From the NCBI GenBank assembly GCA_903876735.1, contig CAIRAW010000037.1, positions 1 to 64,000 on the forward strand: a stretch of 64,000 nt of DNA, given 5' to 3'. This document shows, piece after piece, positions 17,316-27,913 of the stretch (its first letter is position 1; the number at the start of each line of letters is the position of its first letter). Both the position numbers and the translations under genes were made by a program. The DNA comes from an uncultured beta proteobacterium. GTDB taxonomy: Bacteria > Pseudomonadota > Gammaproteobacteria > Burkholderiales > Burkholderiaceae_C. The notes beneath the pieces were generated by a model that searched no databases, was not told the DNA's origin, and was given only the letters and a program-made list of their open reading frames with translations.

Positions 17316-19328
17316 ATGAGTCTGCAAGACCATGTGCGCGAGACGTTCGCGCCAGGCGGTCTGTTGTCGCGCACGGTTGATGAGTTCCAGCCCAGGCCGG
17401 GGCAGACCGAGATGGCGCTCGCGGTGGCGCGCACCATCGAGTCGGGCGGTGCGCTGGTGGTCGAGGCCGGTACCGGCATCGGCAAGACCTTTGCCTACCT
17501 GGTGCCAGCCCTGCTCAGCGGCACGCGCGTGCTGGTGTCAACGGCGACCAAGACTTTGCAGGACCAGTTGTTTGCGCGCGATCTGCCACGCCTGCTCAAG
17601 GTTCTGGGGCTGCCGCTGCGCAGCGCCTTGCTCAAGGGGCGTGCCAGTTACCTGTGCCCGCACCGGCTCGACGAAGCACGCCAGCAGGCGCATTTCACCG
17701 ACCCTGTGCTCTTGCGCTCGCTGGCCCGGATCGAGCAATGGGCGCTGCATACGTCGGGCGGCGACCTGGCGGGCTTGCCCGGTCTGGATGAGCGCTCACC
17801 CCTGATCCCGCTCGTCACTTCCTCGCGCGACAACTGTCTGGGCGCGCAATGCCCGCGCCTGCGCGATTGCCATGTTAACCAGGCACGGCGCGAGGCCCTG
17901 GCGGCCGATGTGGTCGTGGTCAATCACCATCTGTTTTTCGCCGATCTGGCGATCCGCGAATCGGGTATTGCCGAACTGCTGCCAACGGTGCAGACCCTGA
18001 TTTTTGATGAGGCGCATCAGCTCAATGAAACCGGCGTCCAGTTTCTGGGCCGGCAATTGACGACCGGGCAAGTGCTCGATTTCGCCCGTGACCTGCTGAG
18101 CGCCGGGCTGCAGCACGCACGCGGGCTTTGCGACTGGCAGACCTTGGCCGCTGACGCCGAGCGCGCGGCGCGCGACCTGCGCCTGGTCGTGGGACGCATG
18201 CCCTCGGGTGCCAAGCTGCGCTGGGTCGACGCGGCGCCGGAACAGATCAACCCGGCTGACTGGCAGGAAGCCCTGGCAGCCCTGCAGGCGGCCTGCCAGC
18301 GTGTGCTGGAGGCGCTGGCCAGCGTGAGTGAAGCCGAGCCGGATCTGGTGCGCCTGGGCGAACGTGTCAGCGGATTTCTTGAGCAACTCGATTTCTTTGC
18401 CGACCCCTGTGCGCCGGATTCGGTGCGCTGGCTCGACGTTGGAACGCAGTTGCGCTTGATCGAGTCGCCGCTGGACATTGCCGACACCGTGCGCGCCCGG
18501 CTGACCGGGACGGACGACGATCAGACGACGCGTCCGGCCATGATCTTTACCTCGGCAACCCTGGGCGCCGAGGCCAGCCTGCGCTGGTTCACCGAGCCCT
18601 GCGGGCTGAGCGAGGCCGAGATTGTGCGGGTGGACAGTCCGTTTGACTACGCGCTGCAGGCTGCGCTCTATGTGCCGCTGCACCTGTCCAAACCGGGTGA
18701 CGTTGCGCACAGCCTGCAGGTTGCCGAATTGGTTGCCGGCGCTGCCACAGTTTTGGGCGGACGCACCCTGGTGCTGACAACAACGCTGCGCGCCCTGCGC
18801 ACCATCAGTGAGACTTTGCAGCGTCAGTTTGATGGGGCCGGGCAGTTGCAGATTCTGGTGCAGGGCGAGCAGCCAAAACACCAGTTGATGGAGCGCTTCC
18901 GGGGTGGCCCGCAGGATGGCGCTGGCGGCTGCGTGCTGGTGGCTTCGGCCTCGTTCTGGGAAGGCGTGGATATTCCAGGCGATGCGCTGCAACTGGTGGT
19001 CATCGACAAGTTGCCGTTTCCGCCGCCCAATGATCCGATGGTGGAGGCGCGTGCCAACCGGCTTGAGGCCGATGGCCGCAGCGTCTTCAATGACTATTAC
19101 ATGCCGGAGGCGGCTATTGCCCTCAAGCAGGGCGCCGGACGCCTGATACGGCGTGAATCCGATCGCGGTATTCTGGTGGTTTGCGACACAAGACTGGCGC
19201 GCATGGGCTATGGCCGGCGCCTGGTGGCGGCCCTGCCGCCAATGCGAAGGTTAACGACCGAAGCCGAGTTTGGTGAAGCGCTTGACGCGCTTACCAGAAC
19301 TTCCACCACGGCTCTGCGCTCGCTTTGA
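17316..19328 (+). CDS. DinG/YoaA-type ATP-dependent DNA helicase
   Basis: 670 residues. Superfamily 2, XPD-like. Q-motif region FQPRPGQTEMA, Walker A EAGTGIGKTFAYL, then the Fe-S cluster cysteines in YLCPHRL, DNCLGAQCPRLRDC, and the DEAH box FDEAHQLNE. C-terminal helicase motifs appear as ASFWEGVDIPGDAL and QGAGRLIRRESDRG. The length and four-cysteine cluster fit YoaA, a 5'-3' helicase for replication repair, rather than longer DinG forms. The last 38 bases overlap the convergent bamD gene. Confidence 0.93.
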   Translation: MSLQDHVRETFAPGGLLSRTVDEFQPRPGQTEMALAVARTIESGGALVVEAGTGIGKTFAYLVPALLSGTRVLVSTATKTLQDQLFARDLPRLLKVLGLPLRSALLKGRASYLCPHRLDEARQQAHFTDPVLLRSLARIEQWALHTSGGDLAGLPGLDERSPLIPLVTSSRDNCLGAQCPRLRDCHVNQARREALAADVVVVNHHLFFADLAIRESGIAELLPTVQTLIFDEAHQLNETGVQFLGRQLTTGQVLDFARDLLSAGLQHARGLCDWQTLAADAERAARDLRLVVGRMPSGAKLRWVDAAPEQINPADWQEALAALQAACQRVLEALASVSEAEPDLVRLGERVSGFLEQLDFFADPCAPDSVRWLDVGTQLRLIESPLDIADTVRARLTGTDDDQTTRPAMIFTSATLGAEASLRWFTEPCGLSEAEIVRVDSPFDYALQAALYVPLHLSKPGDVAHSLQVAELVAGAATVLGGRTLVLTTTLRALRTISETLQRQFDGAGQLQILVQGEQPKHQLMERFRGGPQDGAGGCVLVASASFWEGVDIPGDALQLVVIDKLPFPPPNDPMVEARANRLEADGRSVFNDYYMPEAAIALKQGAGRLIRRESDRGILVVCDTRLARMGYGRRLVAALPPMRRLTTEAEFGEALDALTRTSTTALRSL

Positions 19329-20097
19329 AGCCGCGGCTCAGGTACTCGGACTTGGGGTAGTTCTTTTCGAGAACCCGCAGCGCATCGTCGCGCAGCGGCG
19401 TCATGCCCAGTGCTTCGTACGATTTGACAATGATGTAGAGCGCTTCTTCAACCGCTGGCACGCCAGGGTAATCCGCCACCGCCAATTGCGCGCGATTGAT
19501 GGCGGCGACATAAGCGCCACGCCCATGGTAGTAGCGCGCCACATGCATCTCGTAGGCCGCCAGTGAATTCACGATGTAGGTCATGCGCAGGCTGGCGTCG
19601 GGTGCGTAGCGTGAATCCGGAAAGCGCGAAACCAGCTCCTTGAACGACTCGAACGACTCCTTGGCCGCCTTCTGATCGCGTTCTGCCAGATCCTGGCGCG
19701 CAATATAGGACAGCATGCCCAGATCGTCGTTGAAGTTGACCAGGCCCTTGAGGTAGAGCGCGTAGTCCAGCGCCGGACTGGCCGGGTGCAGTTTCATGAA
19801 ACGGTCCAGCGTGGCAATGGCCTGCACCGGCTCGGCTGATTTGTATTGTGCGTAGGCCTTGTCGAGTTGCGCTTGCTGCGCCAAAGGCGTGCCGGCGGCG
19901 CGCCCTTCGAGCTTTTCATACAGTCCGATGGCCTTGTCGTAGGCGCCGGAGCTCATCTCGTCCTTGGCTTCGCTGTAGAGCTTGTTGGCGCTCCAGTTGG
20001 CCGCCTTGTCTTCCGTGACGGTCGAGCAGCCCGACAGCCACAGGGTCGCACCTGCCAGCACGCAGGCGCAGACAACCGATAATTTGGTTCGAAGCAT
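19291..20097 (-). CDS. bamD: Outer membrane protein assembly factor BamD
   Basis: 268 residues from the ATG at 20097. Signal peptide with lipobox WLSGC (C24). The mature protein is built of TPR-like helix pairs: YSEAKDEMSSGAYDKAIGLYEKLE, then AQYKSAEPVQAIATLDRFMKLHP and the typical FESFKELVSRFPDSRYAPDA. BamD is the essential lipoprotein linking BamA to BamCE at the inner face of the outer membrane. The rest of the complex is elsewhere except bamB at 29967. Its start lies only 15 bases from the divergent rluD start, so promoters must overlap the coding ends. The 3' end overlaps the helicase gene by 38 bases on the opposite strand. Confidence 0.95.
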   Translation of the reverse strand: MLRTKLSVVCACVLAGATLWLSGCSTVTEDKAANWSANKLYSEAKDEMSSGAYDKAIGLYEKLEGRAAGTPLAQQAQLDKAYAQYKSAEPVQAIATLDRFMKLHPASPALDYALYLKGLVNFNDDLGMLSYIARQDLAERDQKAAKESFESFKELVSRFPDSRYAPDASLRMTYIVNSLAAYEMHVARYYHGRGAYVAAINRAQLAVADYPGVPAVEEALYIIVKSYEALGMTPLRDDALRVLEKNYPKSEYLSRGFKASAEPWWKFW

Positions 20098-20112
20098 GGG
20101 GGCACAACTTTC

Positions 20113-21162
20113 TTGAAAAATTCCAAACCGATTATATCGACCGGGCTTGACGGCGACGAGTTCGAAGACCGGGCCGACACCGGCCCCGAGCTTGAACTGC
20201 GGGCGCTGCTGATGGGCGCGCCGCAGCATGGCCTGCGCCTGGACCTGGCACTGGTCGAGTTGGTGCCGGAGTTTTCACGCAGTTATTTGCAGCAACTGAT
20301 CGATTGCGGCGCCGTTGCGCTCAACGGCCTGGCGGTACGCAAGGCGTCGGCGCGCGTCAAGGCCGGTGACCGCGGAACGATTGAGTTGCGGCCGACGCCG
20401 CAAAGCCAGGCTTTCAAGCCCGAGACCATGGCGCTGGAACTGGCCTATGAGGATGACTACCTGATGGTGGTCAACAAGCCGGCCGGGTTGGTCGTCCATC
20501 CGGCGCCCGGCAACTGGAGCGGTACCCTGCTCAACGGTTTACTGGCCCATGATGCCCAAGCCATGAACCTGCCGCGCGCCGGCATCGTGCACCGGCTCGA
20601 CAAGGACACCAGCGGGCTGATGGTGGTGGCGCGCACCCGCGCGGTCATGGATGCGCTGGTGCAGGCGATCGCCGCGCGCGAGGTCGGTCGCCAGTATCTG
20701 GCGCTGGCCCATGGACCCTGGGTCGGTCCGACGCGCCGTGAGGTTGATGCGCCGGTAGGCCGTGATCCGCGCAACCGGCTGCGCATGGCCGTGGTCGATC
20801 CGACCAAGAACCCGGGCAAGCAGGCCAGAACCGATATTGAACTGCTGGAGAACGGCGAGCAGGGCTGCCTGGTGCGCTGCACCCTGCATACCGGACGCAC
20901 GCACCAGATTCGCGTCCATATGGCGTCCATCGGCCACCCCTTGCTGGCCGATGAAGTCTATGGCGGTAGCGCCGCGGCCGGCATGCAGCGCCAGGCGCTG
21001 CATGCATTCAGGCTGGCCCTGACCCATCCCGTTACCCAGCAGGCCCTGCGTTTCGAGGCGGCACTGCCGATGGATTTCGCCCAGGCCCTGCGCGAGTGGC
21101 GGCTTCGTTATAATGAGCCCGCTGGTCCAAAAACCAGTTCCCCGGCAGGCAGTCGGGGGTAG
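20113..21162 (+). CDS. rluD: 23S rRNA pseudouridine synthase RluD
   Basis: 349 residues from a TTG start. An S4-like RNA-binding domain (RLDLALVELVPEFSRSYLQQLIDCGAV) is followed by the RluA-family catalytic domain with the active-site aspartate in GIVHRLDKDTSGLM and later RTHQIRVHMASIGHPLLAD. RluD makes the pseudouridines at 1911, 1915 and 1917 in helix 69. The N-terminal 30 acidic residues look disordered, so the exact start is uncertain. Divergent neighbour of bamD, the common order in proteobacteria. Confidence 0.93.
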   Translation: MKNSKPIISTGLDGDEFEDRADTGPELELRALLMGAPQHGLRLDLALVELVPEFSRSYLQQLIDCGAVALNGLAVRKASARVKAGDRGTIELRPTPQSQAFKPETMALELAYEDDYLMVVNKPAGLVVHPAPGNWSGTLLNGLLAHDAQAMNLPRAGIVHRLDKDTSGLMVVARTRAVMDALVQAIAAREVGRQYLALAHGPWVGPTRREVDAPVGRDPRNRLRMAVVDPTKNPGKQARTDIELLENGEQGCLVRCTLHTGRTHQIRVHMASIGHPLLADEVYGGSAAAGMQRQALHAFRLALTHPVTQQALRFEAALPMDFAQALREWRLRYNEPAGPKTSSPAGSRG

Positions 21163-21253
21163 GCGCAGCGGATTTATCAATCGGCTTGCCGCGATCCAGT
21201 GACCCATACTGATTCCGCACCTTGAGGGTGCCCTTCCCGGAAATTGCAGGACC

Positions 21254-21898
21254 ATGACTACGGCGGATGCCAAGCGCGTACTAGAAACCGCCTTGATTTG
21301 CTCGCAACAGCCCTTGCAGGTACGCGACATGAGCGTACTGTTTGACGACAGCCTGGCTGTGACGACGATCGAGGAGATGTTGCGGGAGCTTCAGCAGGAC
21401 TGGGCGACGCGTGGCGTCGAACTGGTCAGGGTCGCGACCGGCTGGCGTTTTCAGAGCCGGCCTGAAATGCGGCCGTTTCTGGACCGCCTGCATCCGGAGA
21501 AGCCCCCACGCTATACCCGTGCCACGCTGGAAACCCTGGCCATCATCGCGTACCGGCAACCGGTCACGCGCGGCGACATTGAAAATATCCGGGGCGTGAC
21601 GGTCAATTCCCTGCTGATCAAGCAGCTTGAAGACCGGGGCTGGATCGAGGTTATTGGCCACCGCGACACGGTTGGGCGACCGGCTCTGTTTGCGACGACC
21701 CGGCATTTCCTGGACGATCTGGGCCTGGCCTCGCTCGACCAGTTGCCCTTGATGGAGAGCGCCGAGCAGCAGGCCAGCGCAATGGACCTGCTTGAACTGC
21801 AGTTGCAGGGCGGCGACGAGGTCGCAGCCGATGCCAAGCCCAGGCCCGAAGCCGATGCTGGCGATGAACAATTTTCTTTGACGGGAACACAAGCATGA
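21254..21898 (+). CDS. scpB: Segregation and condensation protein B
   Basis: 214 residues. Two winged-helix domains of ScpB are evident: [21 protein letters not shown] at the start and [25 protein letters not shown] followed by [25 protein letters not shown]. ScpB works with ScpA and SMC in chromosome condensation. The last ~45 residues are acidic and low-complexity. No scpA is adjacent. The stop overlaps the rluB start by four bases (ATGA). Confidence 0.93.
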   Translation: MTTADAKRVLETALICSQQPLQVRDMSVLFDDSLAVTTIEEMLRELQQDWATRGVELVRVATGWRFQSRPEMRPFLDRLHPEKPPRYTRATLETLAIIAYRQPVTRGDIENIRGVTVNSLLIKQLEDRGWIEVIGHRDTVGRPALFATTRHFLDDLGLASLDQLPLMESAEQQASAMDLLELQLQGGDEVAADAKPRPEADAGDEQFSLTGTQA

Positions 21899-23232
21899 CC
21901 GAGAACAATGCCGACAGCGCGGATGAAATTGGGGTTGACCCGGTGCCCGTGGCGCCGGCGCCTGAAGCACAGGCTGCCGTGCCAACGCCGTCGCCTGAAG
22001 GAAAACCGTCCGCGCCGACCGCGGCCGCCAGTATTTTTGACGCGGTTGTTTCCGGACAATTCGACGCCGAGGAAGACAGTCCACTTGCAGCGCCGGCCAA
22101 ACGCGTGCTGGCGCCGGTGGCCGAGGCCCCCAAGCTGCACAAGGTGCTGGCCCAGGCCGGCATGGGTTCGCGCCTGGAGATGGAGCAGCTCATCATGGAA
22201 GGGCGCATCACGGTCAACAACGAGCCAGCCCACATCGGGCAGCGCATCCAGTTCGGCGACCATGTCAAGGTCAATGGCAAGCCGATCAGGTTCCGCATCG
22301 AGGCGCCGCCGGCCCGGGTCATCGCCTACCACAAGCCGGTTGGCGAGGTTGTCACGAACGACGATCCGCAAAACCGTCCCACCGTGTTTCGCCGCCTGCC
22401 CAAGCTGTTCCAGGGCAAATGGCAATCGGTCGGGCGTCTCGATCTGAACACCGAAGGTCTGCTGCTGTTCACCAGTTCTGGCGAGTTGGCCAACAACCTG
22501 ATGCACCCGCGCTTTGGTCTGGAGCGCGAGTATGCGGTGCGCGTCCTGGGCGCACTGAACAAGGAAGAAAAGAACAAACTGCTCGAAGGCGTCAAGCTCG
22601 ACGATGGCGTGGCCCAGTTCGGCTCGATCGAAGACGGCGGCGGCGAAGGGTCCAACTGCTGGTACCGCGTCACGATCTCGGAGGGGCGCAACCGCGAGGT
22701 GCGCCGCATGTTCGAGGCCGTCGGCCATGCCGTCAGCCGCCTGATCCGGATCCGCTACGGCGCAATGTTGCTGCCGCGTGGCCTCAAGCGCGGCGCCTGG
22801 ATGGAACTCGACGACGCTGATATCCGGGCTCTGATGCAGGTCGCTGGCAATCGCAGTTCGCGTGAGCGCGGCGAGGAGGGCGGACCTGGCGGTCCCGATT
22901 CGGCGCGCCGCGGCGGCGCCGATCAGGAACCGGGTTCCGGCAATCGACGTCGTGGCACGCGCGGCCCGGGTCCGCGTGGCGCCGGCCCGCGCCCTGCCGG
23001 CAACGGACCACGCAACGCCCCCGGTGGCGGCGCCAACAATGCGGGTCAGGGGCGCAGAAACCGCAGCGAGAACAGCGATCGGCCAACGGGAGCCGCGCAA
23101 CCGGATCCGATGAAGACCGCTTTTGGCTACATTGGCGCCGACAGTTTCACGCGCCAGCGCCAGGAGCAGGGGCAACGCCGTGGCGGCGGTACCGGTGGCG
23201 GCCAGCGACGCAGTGGCGGACGGGGTCGATAG
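21895..23232 (+). CDS. rluB: 23S rRNA pseudouridine 2605 synthase RluB, with long RG-rich tail
   Basis: 445 residues. A disordered Ala/Pro lead (1-80) precedes an S4 domain ([25 protein letters not shown]) and the RsuA-family catalytic domain with [26 protein letters not shown] and [23 protein letters not shown]. From about residue 318 to the end the chain is very rich in Gly, Arg, Pro and Asn (repeated RRG, GPRG, NAPGGG), likely a disordered RNA-binding tail. Such tails are frequent on RluB in Burkholderiales. It is coupled to scpB by overlap. Confidence 0.93.
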   Translation: MTENNADSADEIGVDPVPVAPAPEAQAAVPTPSPEGKPSAPTAAASIFDAVVSGQFDAEEDSPLAAPAKRVLAPVAEAPKLHKVLAQAGMGSRLEMEQLIMEGRITVNNEPAHIGQRIQFGDHVKVNGKPIRFRIEAPPARVIAYHKPVGEVVTNDDPQNRPTVFRRLPKLFQGKWQSVGRLDLNTEGLLLFTSSGELANNLMHPRFGLEREYAVRVLGALNKEEKNKLLEGVKLDDGVAQFGSIEDGGGEGSNCWYRVTISEGRNREVRRMFEAVGHAVSRLIRIRYGAMLLPRGLKRGAWMELDDADIRALMQVAGNRSSRERGEEGGPGGPDSARRGGADQEPGSGNRRRGTRGPGPRGAGPRPAGNGPRNAPGGGANNAGQGRRNRSENSDRPTGAAQPDPMKTAFGYIGADSFTRQRQEQGQRRGGGTGGGQRRSGGRGR

Positions 23233-23303
23233 AGCGACTGAACAGGCTAAAATCCAGCACTTTGCCAACCGGGCAAAAACAATTACCAAGCTCAGGAATA
23301 CTT

Positions 23304-23729
23304 ATGACAATCGAACGCACACTCTCCATCATCAAACCCGACGCCGTTGCCAAGAACGTGATCGGACAAATCTACGCGCGCTTTGAAGCCGCTGGCCTCA
23401 AAGTGGTCGCTGCCCGCATGATGCATTTGTCGCGTCGCGAAGCCGAGGCTTTCTACGGCGTTCACAAAGAGCGTCCTTTCTTCAAGGATCTGGTCGAATT
23501 CATGATTTCCGGCCCGGTCATGGTGCAGGCGCTTGAAGGCGAAAACGCCATTCTGAAGAACCGTGACCTGATGGGTGCCACCGACCCGAAGAAGGCCGCA
23601 CCCGGCACCATTCGCGCCAGCTTTGCCGACAGCATTGATGCCAACGCGGTCCATGGCTCGGACGCTGCGGAAACGGCTGCTGTGGAAATCGCGTTCTTCT
23701 TCCCCGGCATGAACATTTTCACCCGCTAA
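23304..23729 (+). CDS. ndk: Nucleoside diphosphate kinase
   Basis: 141 residues, the usual length. [18 protein letters not shown] at the start; the phosphohistidine is H117 in [12 protein letters not shown]. The enzyme equalises NTP pools by ping-pong phosphate transfer. ATG 23304 follows CAGGAA; the TAAAAT at 23248-23253 could be its -10 box. It is followed by rlmN, a conserved pairing. Confidence 0.96.
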   Translation: MTIERTLSIIKPDAVAKNVIGQIYARFEAAGLKVVAARMMHLSRREAEAFYGVHKERPFFKDLVEFMISGPVMVQALEGENAILKNRDLMGATDPKKAAPGTIRASFADSIDANAVHGSDAAETAAVEIAFFFPGMNIFTR

Positions 23730-23815
23730 AGCATGGCCTTGCCGCTCCGCTGCGTTGTGCTGCCCTTGTGGGCGGGCGCAGCGTGCCTGGAGCGGCCGAG
23801 TGCCGCGTCGATCCG

Positions 23816-24964
23816 ATGACGGCCAACCTGCTCGATTACGATCTCGACGGCCTGGCCCGGTTTTGCGAGGGGCTCGGCGAAAAGCGTTTTCGCGCGGTCC
23901 AGTTGTTCCGCTGGATCCATCAAAAGGGCGCCTCCAGTTTTGACGACATGAGCGACCTCGCCAAGTCCTTGCGCGAGAAGCTCAAAGGCGTGGCGCATGT
24001 GAAAGCGCTCGACCTGGTCTCGCAGCACATCTCAAGCGACGGCACCATCAAGTGGCTGTTTGACGTCGGTGGCGGCAACGCGATCGAGACCGTGTTCATT
24101 CCGGAGGACGACCGCGGCACGCTGTGCATTTCGTCGCAGGCAGGTTGTGCCATCGGCTGCCGTTTCTGTTCGACCGGACACCAGGGCTTCAGCCGCAACC
24201 TCACCACCGGCGAAATCATCGCACAGCTCTGGTTTGCCGAGCACTTCCTGCGTCAACATCTGCAGCGCGACGAGCGTGTGATCTCCAATGTGGTGATGAT
24301 GGGCATGGGCGAGCCGCTGCAGAACTATGCTGAAGTGATTCCGGCGCTGCGCGTCATGCTCGACGACCATGCCTATGGCCTGTCGCGCCGGCGTGTCACC
24401 GTTTCCACCTCGGGCATCGTGCCCAAGATCGACCTGCTGGCCGAGCAGTGCCCGGTGGCGCTGGCCGTGTCCCTGCATGCGCCGACCGACGCGCTGCGCG
24501 ACGACCTGGTGCCGTTGAACAAGAAATATCCGCTCGACGCTTTGATGCAGGCCTGCAGGCGCTACCTGGCCTACGCGCCGCGCGATTTCATCACCTTCGA
24601 ATACTGCATGCTGGCAGGCGTGAATGACCAGCCCGAGCACGCGCAGCAACTCGTGGAGCTGGTGCGGCGCTACGGCGCTGGCGCGGTCTGGTGCAAGTTC
24701 AACCTGATCCCGTTCAACCCGTTCCCGGCGTCTGGTCTGCGCTGCTCGTCGCCTGCGCAGGTGCAGGCCTTCGCGCGCATCCTGTCGGATGCGGGTATCG
24801 TGACGACCATCCGCAAGACGCGCGGCGAGGATATTGACGCGGCCTGCGGTCAACTCGCTGGTGACGTCAAGGACCGCACGCGTGTGGGCGAGCGCATTGC
24901 GCGCCAGCGCAGTTGGACGATCACGCCGGTGGCGACAGACAGGCCATCGGTCAAGGAGACTTGA
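23816..24964 (+). CDS. rlmN: 23S rRNA/tRNA A2503/A37-C2 methyltransferase RlmN
   Basis: 382 residues from the ATG at 23816. Radical SAM enzyme: cluster motif C111-x3-C115-x2-C118 in [11 protein letters not shown]. It has GMGEPLQNY and the block [23 protein letters not shown]-terminal cysteine near [11 protein letters not shown] is the resolving residue of RlmN. It methylates C2 of A2503 in 23S rRNA and A37 in several tRNAs. An in-frame GTG at 23768 would add a non-conserved leader. It ends three bases before pilW, the head of the long operon. Confidence 0.96.
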   Translation: MTANLLDYDLDGLARFCEGLGEKRFRAVQLFRWIHQKGASSFDDMSDLAKSLREKLKGVAHVKALDLVSQHISSDGTIKWLFDVGGGNAIETVFIPEDDRGTLCISSQAGCAIGCRFCSTGHQGFSRNLTTGEIIAQLWFAEHFLRQHLQRDERVISNVVMMGMGEPLQNYAEVIPALRVMLDDHAYGLSRRRVTVSTSGIVPKIDLLAEQCPVALAVSLHAPTDALRDDLVPLNKKYPLDALMQACRRYLAYAPRDFITFEYCMLAGVNDQPEHAQQLVELVRRYGAGAVWCKFNLIPFNPFPASGLRCSSPAQVQAFARILSDAGIVTTIRKTRGEDIDAACGQLAGDVKDRTRVGERIARQRSWTITPVATDRPSVKET

Positions 24965-24967
24965 AAC

Positions 24968-25798
24968 ATGAATAAGAATGCAGCGCGGTGGCGTGCCAGG
25001 CAGTGGCTGTTTGGCGCCTGTTTGCTGGCCTGCGCACTGGTCGGCGTTTCAGGCTGTGCCTCGCGCGGCGCGGGCGGACCCGACGGCAGCGGGGCTGAAG
25101 TCGTCACCGACTCCGACGAGCCGAGTGTGCGCAAACGCGCGCGCATCCGGCTTGAACTGGCCAGCGGTTATTTCGAGCAGGGGCAAACCACGGTTGCACT
25201 GGACGAACTCAAGCAGTCGATTGCGGCCGACCCGAATTACGCGGCTGCCTACAACCTGCGCGGCCTGATTTATTTGCGCCTCAATGATTTCCGTTTTGCC
25301 GAAGAGAGCTTCAGGAAAGCCCTGGCGATCGAGCCGCAGGACGCCACCGTGATGCACAACCTGGGCTGGCTGTATTGCCAGGAGGCCCGTTACCCGCAGG
25401 CGCAGCAGCTGTTTTCACAGGCGCTGGCCAATCCGAACTACAAGGAGCGCGCCAAGACCTGGCGTGCGCAGGGCCTGTGCCAGGTTCGCGCCGGACAGCT
25501 TGAGGAGGGCGAGCAAAGTCTGCTCAAGTCCTACCAGTTCGATGCCGGCAATCCTGTGACCGCCTACAACCTGGCGACGCTGCTGTTCCAGCGCGGCGAT
25601 TTTGCCCGCGCCCAGTTTTATGTGCGGCGCCTGAACAACAGCGAACTCGCGAATGAAGAATCGCTCTGGCTTGGCGTCAAGGTCGAGCGGCGTATGGAAA
25701 ATCGCGCCGCCATGCAACAGTTGGGCACCCAGTTGCAGAAGCGTTTTCCCCGGTCGGCGCAGGCTGACGCCTATCAGCGAGGAGCTTTCAATGAATGA
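24968..25798 (+). CDS. pilW: Type IV pilus biogenesis/stability lipoprotein PilW (PilF)
   Basis: 276 residues. Signal peptide with lipobox GVSGC (C30), then TPR repeats: ARIRLELASGYFEQGQTTVALDE, then AYNLRGLIYLRLNDFRFAEESF and MHNLGWLYCQEARYPQAQQLF. PilF/PilW is the pilotin that places the PilQ secretin in the outer membrane. Its position between rlmN and rodZ is the conserved one. The last eight bases overlap the rodZ start, where the ribosome site AGGAG lies inside pilW. Confidence 0.9.
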   Translation: MNKNAARWRARQWLFGACLLACALVGVSGCASRGAGGPDGSGAEVVTDSDEPSVRKRARIRLELASGYFEQGQTTVALDELKQSIAADPNYAAAYNLRGLIYLRLNDFRFAEESFRKALAIEPQDATVMHNLGWLYCQEARYPQAQQLFSQALANPNYKERAKTWRAQGLCQVRAGQLEEGEQSLLKSYQFDAGNPVTAYNLATLLFQRGDFARAQFYVRRLNNSELANEESLWLGVKVERRMENRAAMQQLGTQLQKRFPRSAQADAYQRGAFNE

Positions 25799-26642
25799 GG
25801 ATGCGCTGCCGCTTGGTCCACAGGATCGTCCTGCCCAGGGTACCGTGGCCCCACTATCGGGCGGCGCCATGCTGCGCGCTGCGCGTGAAGCGGCCGGTGT
25901 GCACATCGGCGCGCTGGCGGTGACGCTGCGCGTGCCGGTGAAGAAACTTGAAGCACTGGAGGCCGACCGCTTTGACCTGTTGCCCGACCTTGTTTTTGTC
26001 CGCGCACTGGCCGCCAGTGTCTGCCGCAACCTGAACATTGATTCGCATCTGGTACTGGCGCGAATGCCGCAGACCGACTCGCCGCACCTCAGGACCGACG
26101 AGTCTGGCATCAATGTCAGCTTTCGTTCCAGCGCCAGTGGCTCGGGGTCCATGTTCTGGGATCAGATTTCGAAACCCCATGTTCTGGTTGGTTTCGCCTT
26201 GCTGATTGGCGCCCTGATCTGGGCGTTTGTGGTTTATTCCGGACGTTCGCCGATTGCCGCGTCTGACAAGGCCGAGGTCGTGGCTGCCCCTGCACCGGGT
26301 GCAGTGGCGGCTCCACTGGCGGCCTCTGCCAGCCCGGCCGCGCCGCTGGCGCCGGCCTCGGAAAGTGCGGCCCCTGTGATGGTGGCCGGTTCCGGTGCCA
26401 CCAGCGGCACCCTGGTCTTCAAGTCGCACGGCGCGTCCTGGGTCGAGGTCGTCGATGGCACTGGCGTTGTTCAGCTGCGCAAGATGCTGACCCAAGGCGA
26501 GAACGTTGGCGTCTCCGGTGCCATGCCGCTGGCCGTGGTGATCGGGCGCTCGGATGTGACTGAGGTGGAGGTGCATGGCAAGCCCTTCGACCTGACACCG
26601 CTTGCACGCGACAATGTTGCCCGTTTTGAGGTGAAGCAGTGA
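25791..26642 (+). CDS. rodZ: Cytoskeleton protein RodZ (HTH plus DUF4115)
   Basis: 283 residues. A cytoplasmic Cro/C1-type helix-turn-helix ([21 protein letters not shown], about 28-90), a membrane helix at ~131-149 ([19 protein letters not shown]), an Ala/Pro-rich periplasmic linker and a C-terminal DUF4115 beta domain ([16 protein letters not shown]). RodZ links MreB to the elongation machinery and sets rod shape. The gene overlaps pilW by 8 bases and its own stop overlaps the ispG GTG start. Confidence 0.9.
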   Translation: MNEDALPLGPQDRPAQGTVAPLSGGAMLRAAREAAGVHIGALAVTLRVPVKKLEALEADRFDLLPDLVFVRALAASVCRNLNIDSHLVLARMPQTDSPHLRTDESGINVSFRSSASGSGSMFWDQISKPHVLVGFALLIGALIWAFVVYSGRSPIAASDKAEVVAAPAPGAVAAPLAASASPAAPLAPASESAAPVMVAGSGATSGTLVFKSHGASWVEVVDGTGVVQLRKMLTQGENVGVSGAMPLAVVIGRSDVTEVEVHGKPFDLTPLARDNVARFEVKQ

Positions 26643-27913
26643 GTTCCTCGATGGAAATTGAAACCGCATTGGCCAAAGGCCGGCGCTCGCGCCAGGCACG
26701 CGTGGTCTGGGGTGAGCGCGTGATCACGGTTGGTGGTGATGCGCCGGTGCGCGTCCAGTCCATGACCAATACCGATACGGCCGACGCCATTGGCACGGCG
26801 ATCCAGGTCAAGGAGCTGGCGCTGGCCGGCTCCGAGATGGTGCGCCTGACGGTGAACACGCCCGAGGCGGCGCAGGCTGTGCCCTACATCCGCGAGCAAC
26901 TCGACCGCATGGGCATTGATGTGCCGCTGATCGGCGACTTCCATTACAACGGACACCGTTTGTTGACCGATATTCCGGCCTGCGCCCAGGCCTTGTCGAA
27001 GTACCGGATCAATCCCGGCAATGTCGGCAAGGGCGACAAGCACGACAAGCAGTTCGGGCTCATGATCGAGGCCGCCGTGCGCTGGGACAAGCCGGTGCGC
27101 ATCGGTGTCAACTGGGGCAGCCTGGACCAGGAGTTGCTGGCCAGCCTGATGGACGAAAACAGCCGGCGCAGCGCACCCTGGGGCGCCAAACCGGTCATGT
27201 ACGAAGCCCTGATTTCTTCAGCCATCGAATCGGCTGAACGCGCGGTCGAGATGGGCATGAACCGCAACCAGGTGCTGCTCTCATGCAAGGTCAGCGGCGT
27301 GCAGGATCTGGTCTCGGTCTACCGTGAACTGGCGCGTCGCTGCGACTATCCGCTGCATCTGGGACTGACCGAGGCCGGCATGGGGACCAAGGGCGCGGTC
27401 GCTTCGGCAACGGCACTGGCCATTCTGCTGCAGGAGGGCATTGGCGACACGATTCGCGTCTCGCTGACGCCGCAGCCCGGTGAGTCCCGAACCCAGGAAG
27501 TGGTGATCGCCTGCGAGATCCTGCAAGCGCTTGAGCTGCGCTCTTTTGTGCCCAGCGTCACGGCCTGTCCCGGCTGCGGTCGCACCACCAGCACCGTGTT
27601 TCAGGAACTGACCAAGCAGATTGAAGATTTTCTGCGCGCCCAGATGCCGCTCTGGCGCAAAAAGTACCCGGGGGTTGAAAAGCTCAAGGTTGCGGTCATG
27701 GGCTGCATCGTCAACGGCCCCGGTGAGAGCAAGCAGGCCGACATCGGCATCAGCCTGCCCGGCACCGGCGAGGCACCGGCTGCGCCGGTCTTCATCGACG
27801 GCGAGAAACGCATGACCCTGCGCGGCGAGGGTATTGCGCAGGAATTCCAGAAAATTGTCGAAAACTACGTTGAAACACGTTTTGGCACGCCAGTCGCTGC
27901 CATCGCGTTGTGA
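26639..27913 (+). CDS. ispG: 4-hydroxy-3-methylbut-2-en-1-yl diphosphate synthase
   Basis: 424 residues from a GTG that overlaps the rodZ stop; an ATG five codons in is possible. It catalyses the penultimate step of the MEP isoprenoid pathway with a [4Fe-4S] cluster. The cluster cysteines are in [11 protein letters not shown] and [11 protein letters not shown]; the N-terminal TIM-barrel half has VQSMTNTDT and INPGNVG. The internal insertion typical of proteobacterial IspG is modest. hisS follows with a 4-nt overlap. Confidence 0.96.
   Translation: MSSSMEIETALAKGRRSRQARVVWGERVITVGGDAPVRVQSMTNTDTADAIGTAIQVKELALAGSEMVRLTVNTPEAAQAVPYIREQLDRMGIDVPLIGDFHYNGHRLLTDIPACAQALSKYRINPGNVGKGDKHDKQFGLMIEAAVRWDKPVRIGVNWGSLDQELLASLMDENSRRSAPWGAKPVMYEALISSAIESAERAVEMGMNRNQVLLSCKVSGVQDLVSVYRELARRCDYPLHLGLTEAGMGTKGAVASATALAILLQEGIGDTIRVSLTPQPGESRTQEVVIACEILQALELRSFVPSVTACPGCGRTTSTVFQELTKQIEDFLRAQMPLWRKKYPGVEKLKVAVMGCIVNGPGESKQADIGISLPGTGEAPAAPVFIDGEKRMTLRGEGIAQEFQKIVENYVETRFGTPVAAIAL

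Noticed and set aside
16994-17485. N-terminal extension of the PP2C gene
   Set aside because: The extension is low-complexity Ser/Arg, overlaps the DUF465 and helicase genes antisense, and the PP2C domain begins right after ATG 16993.
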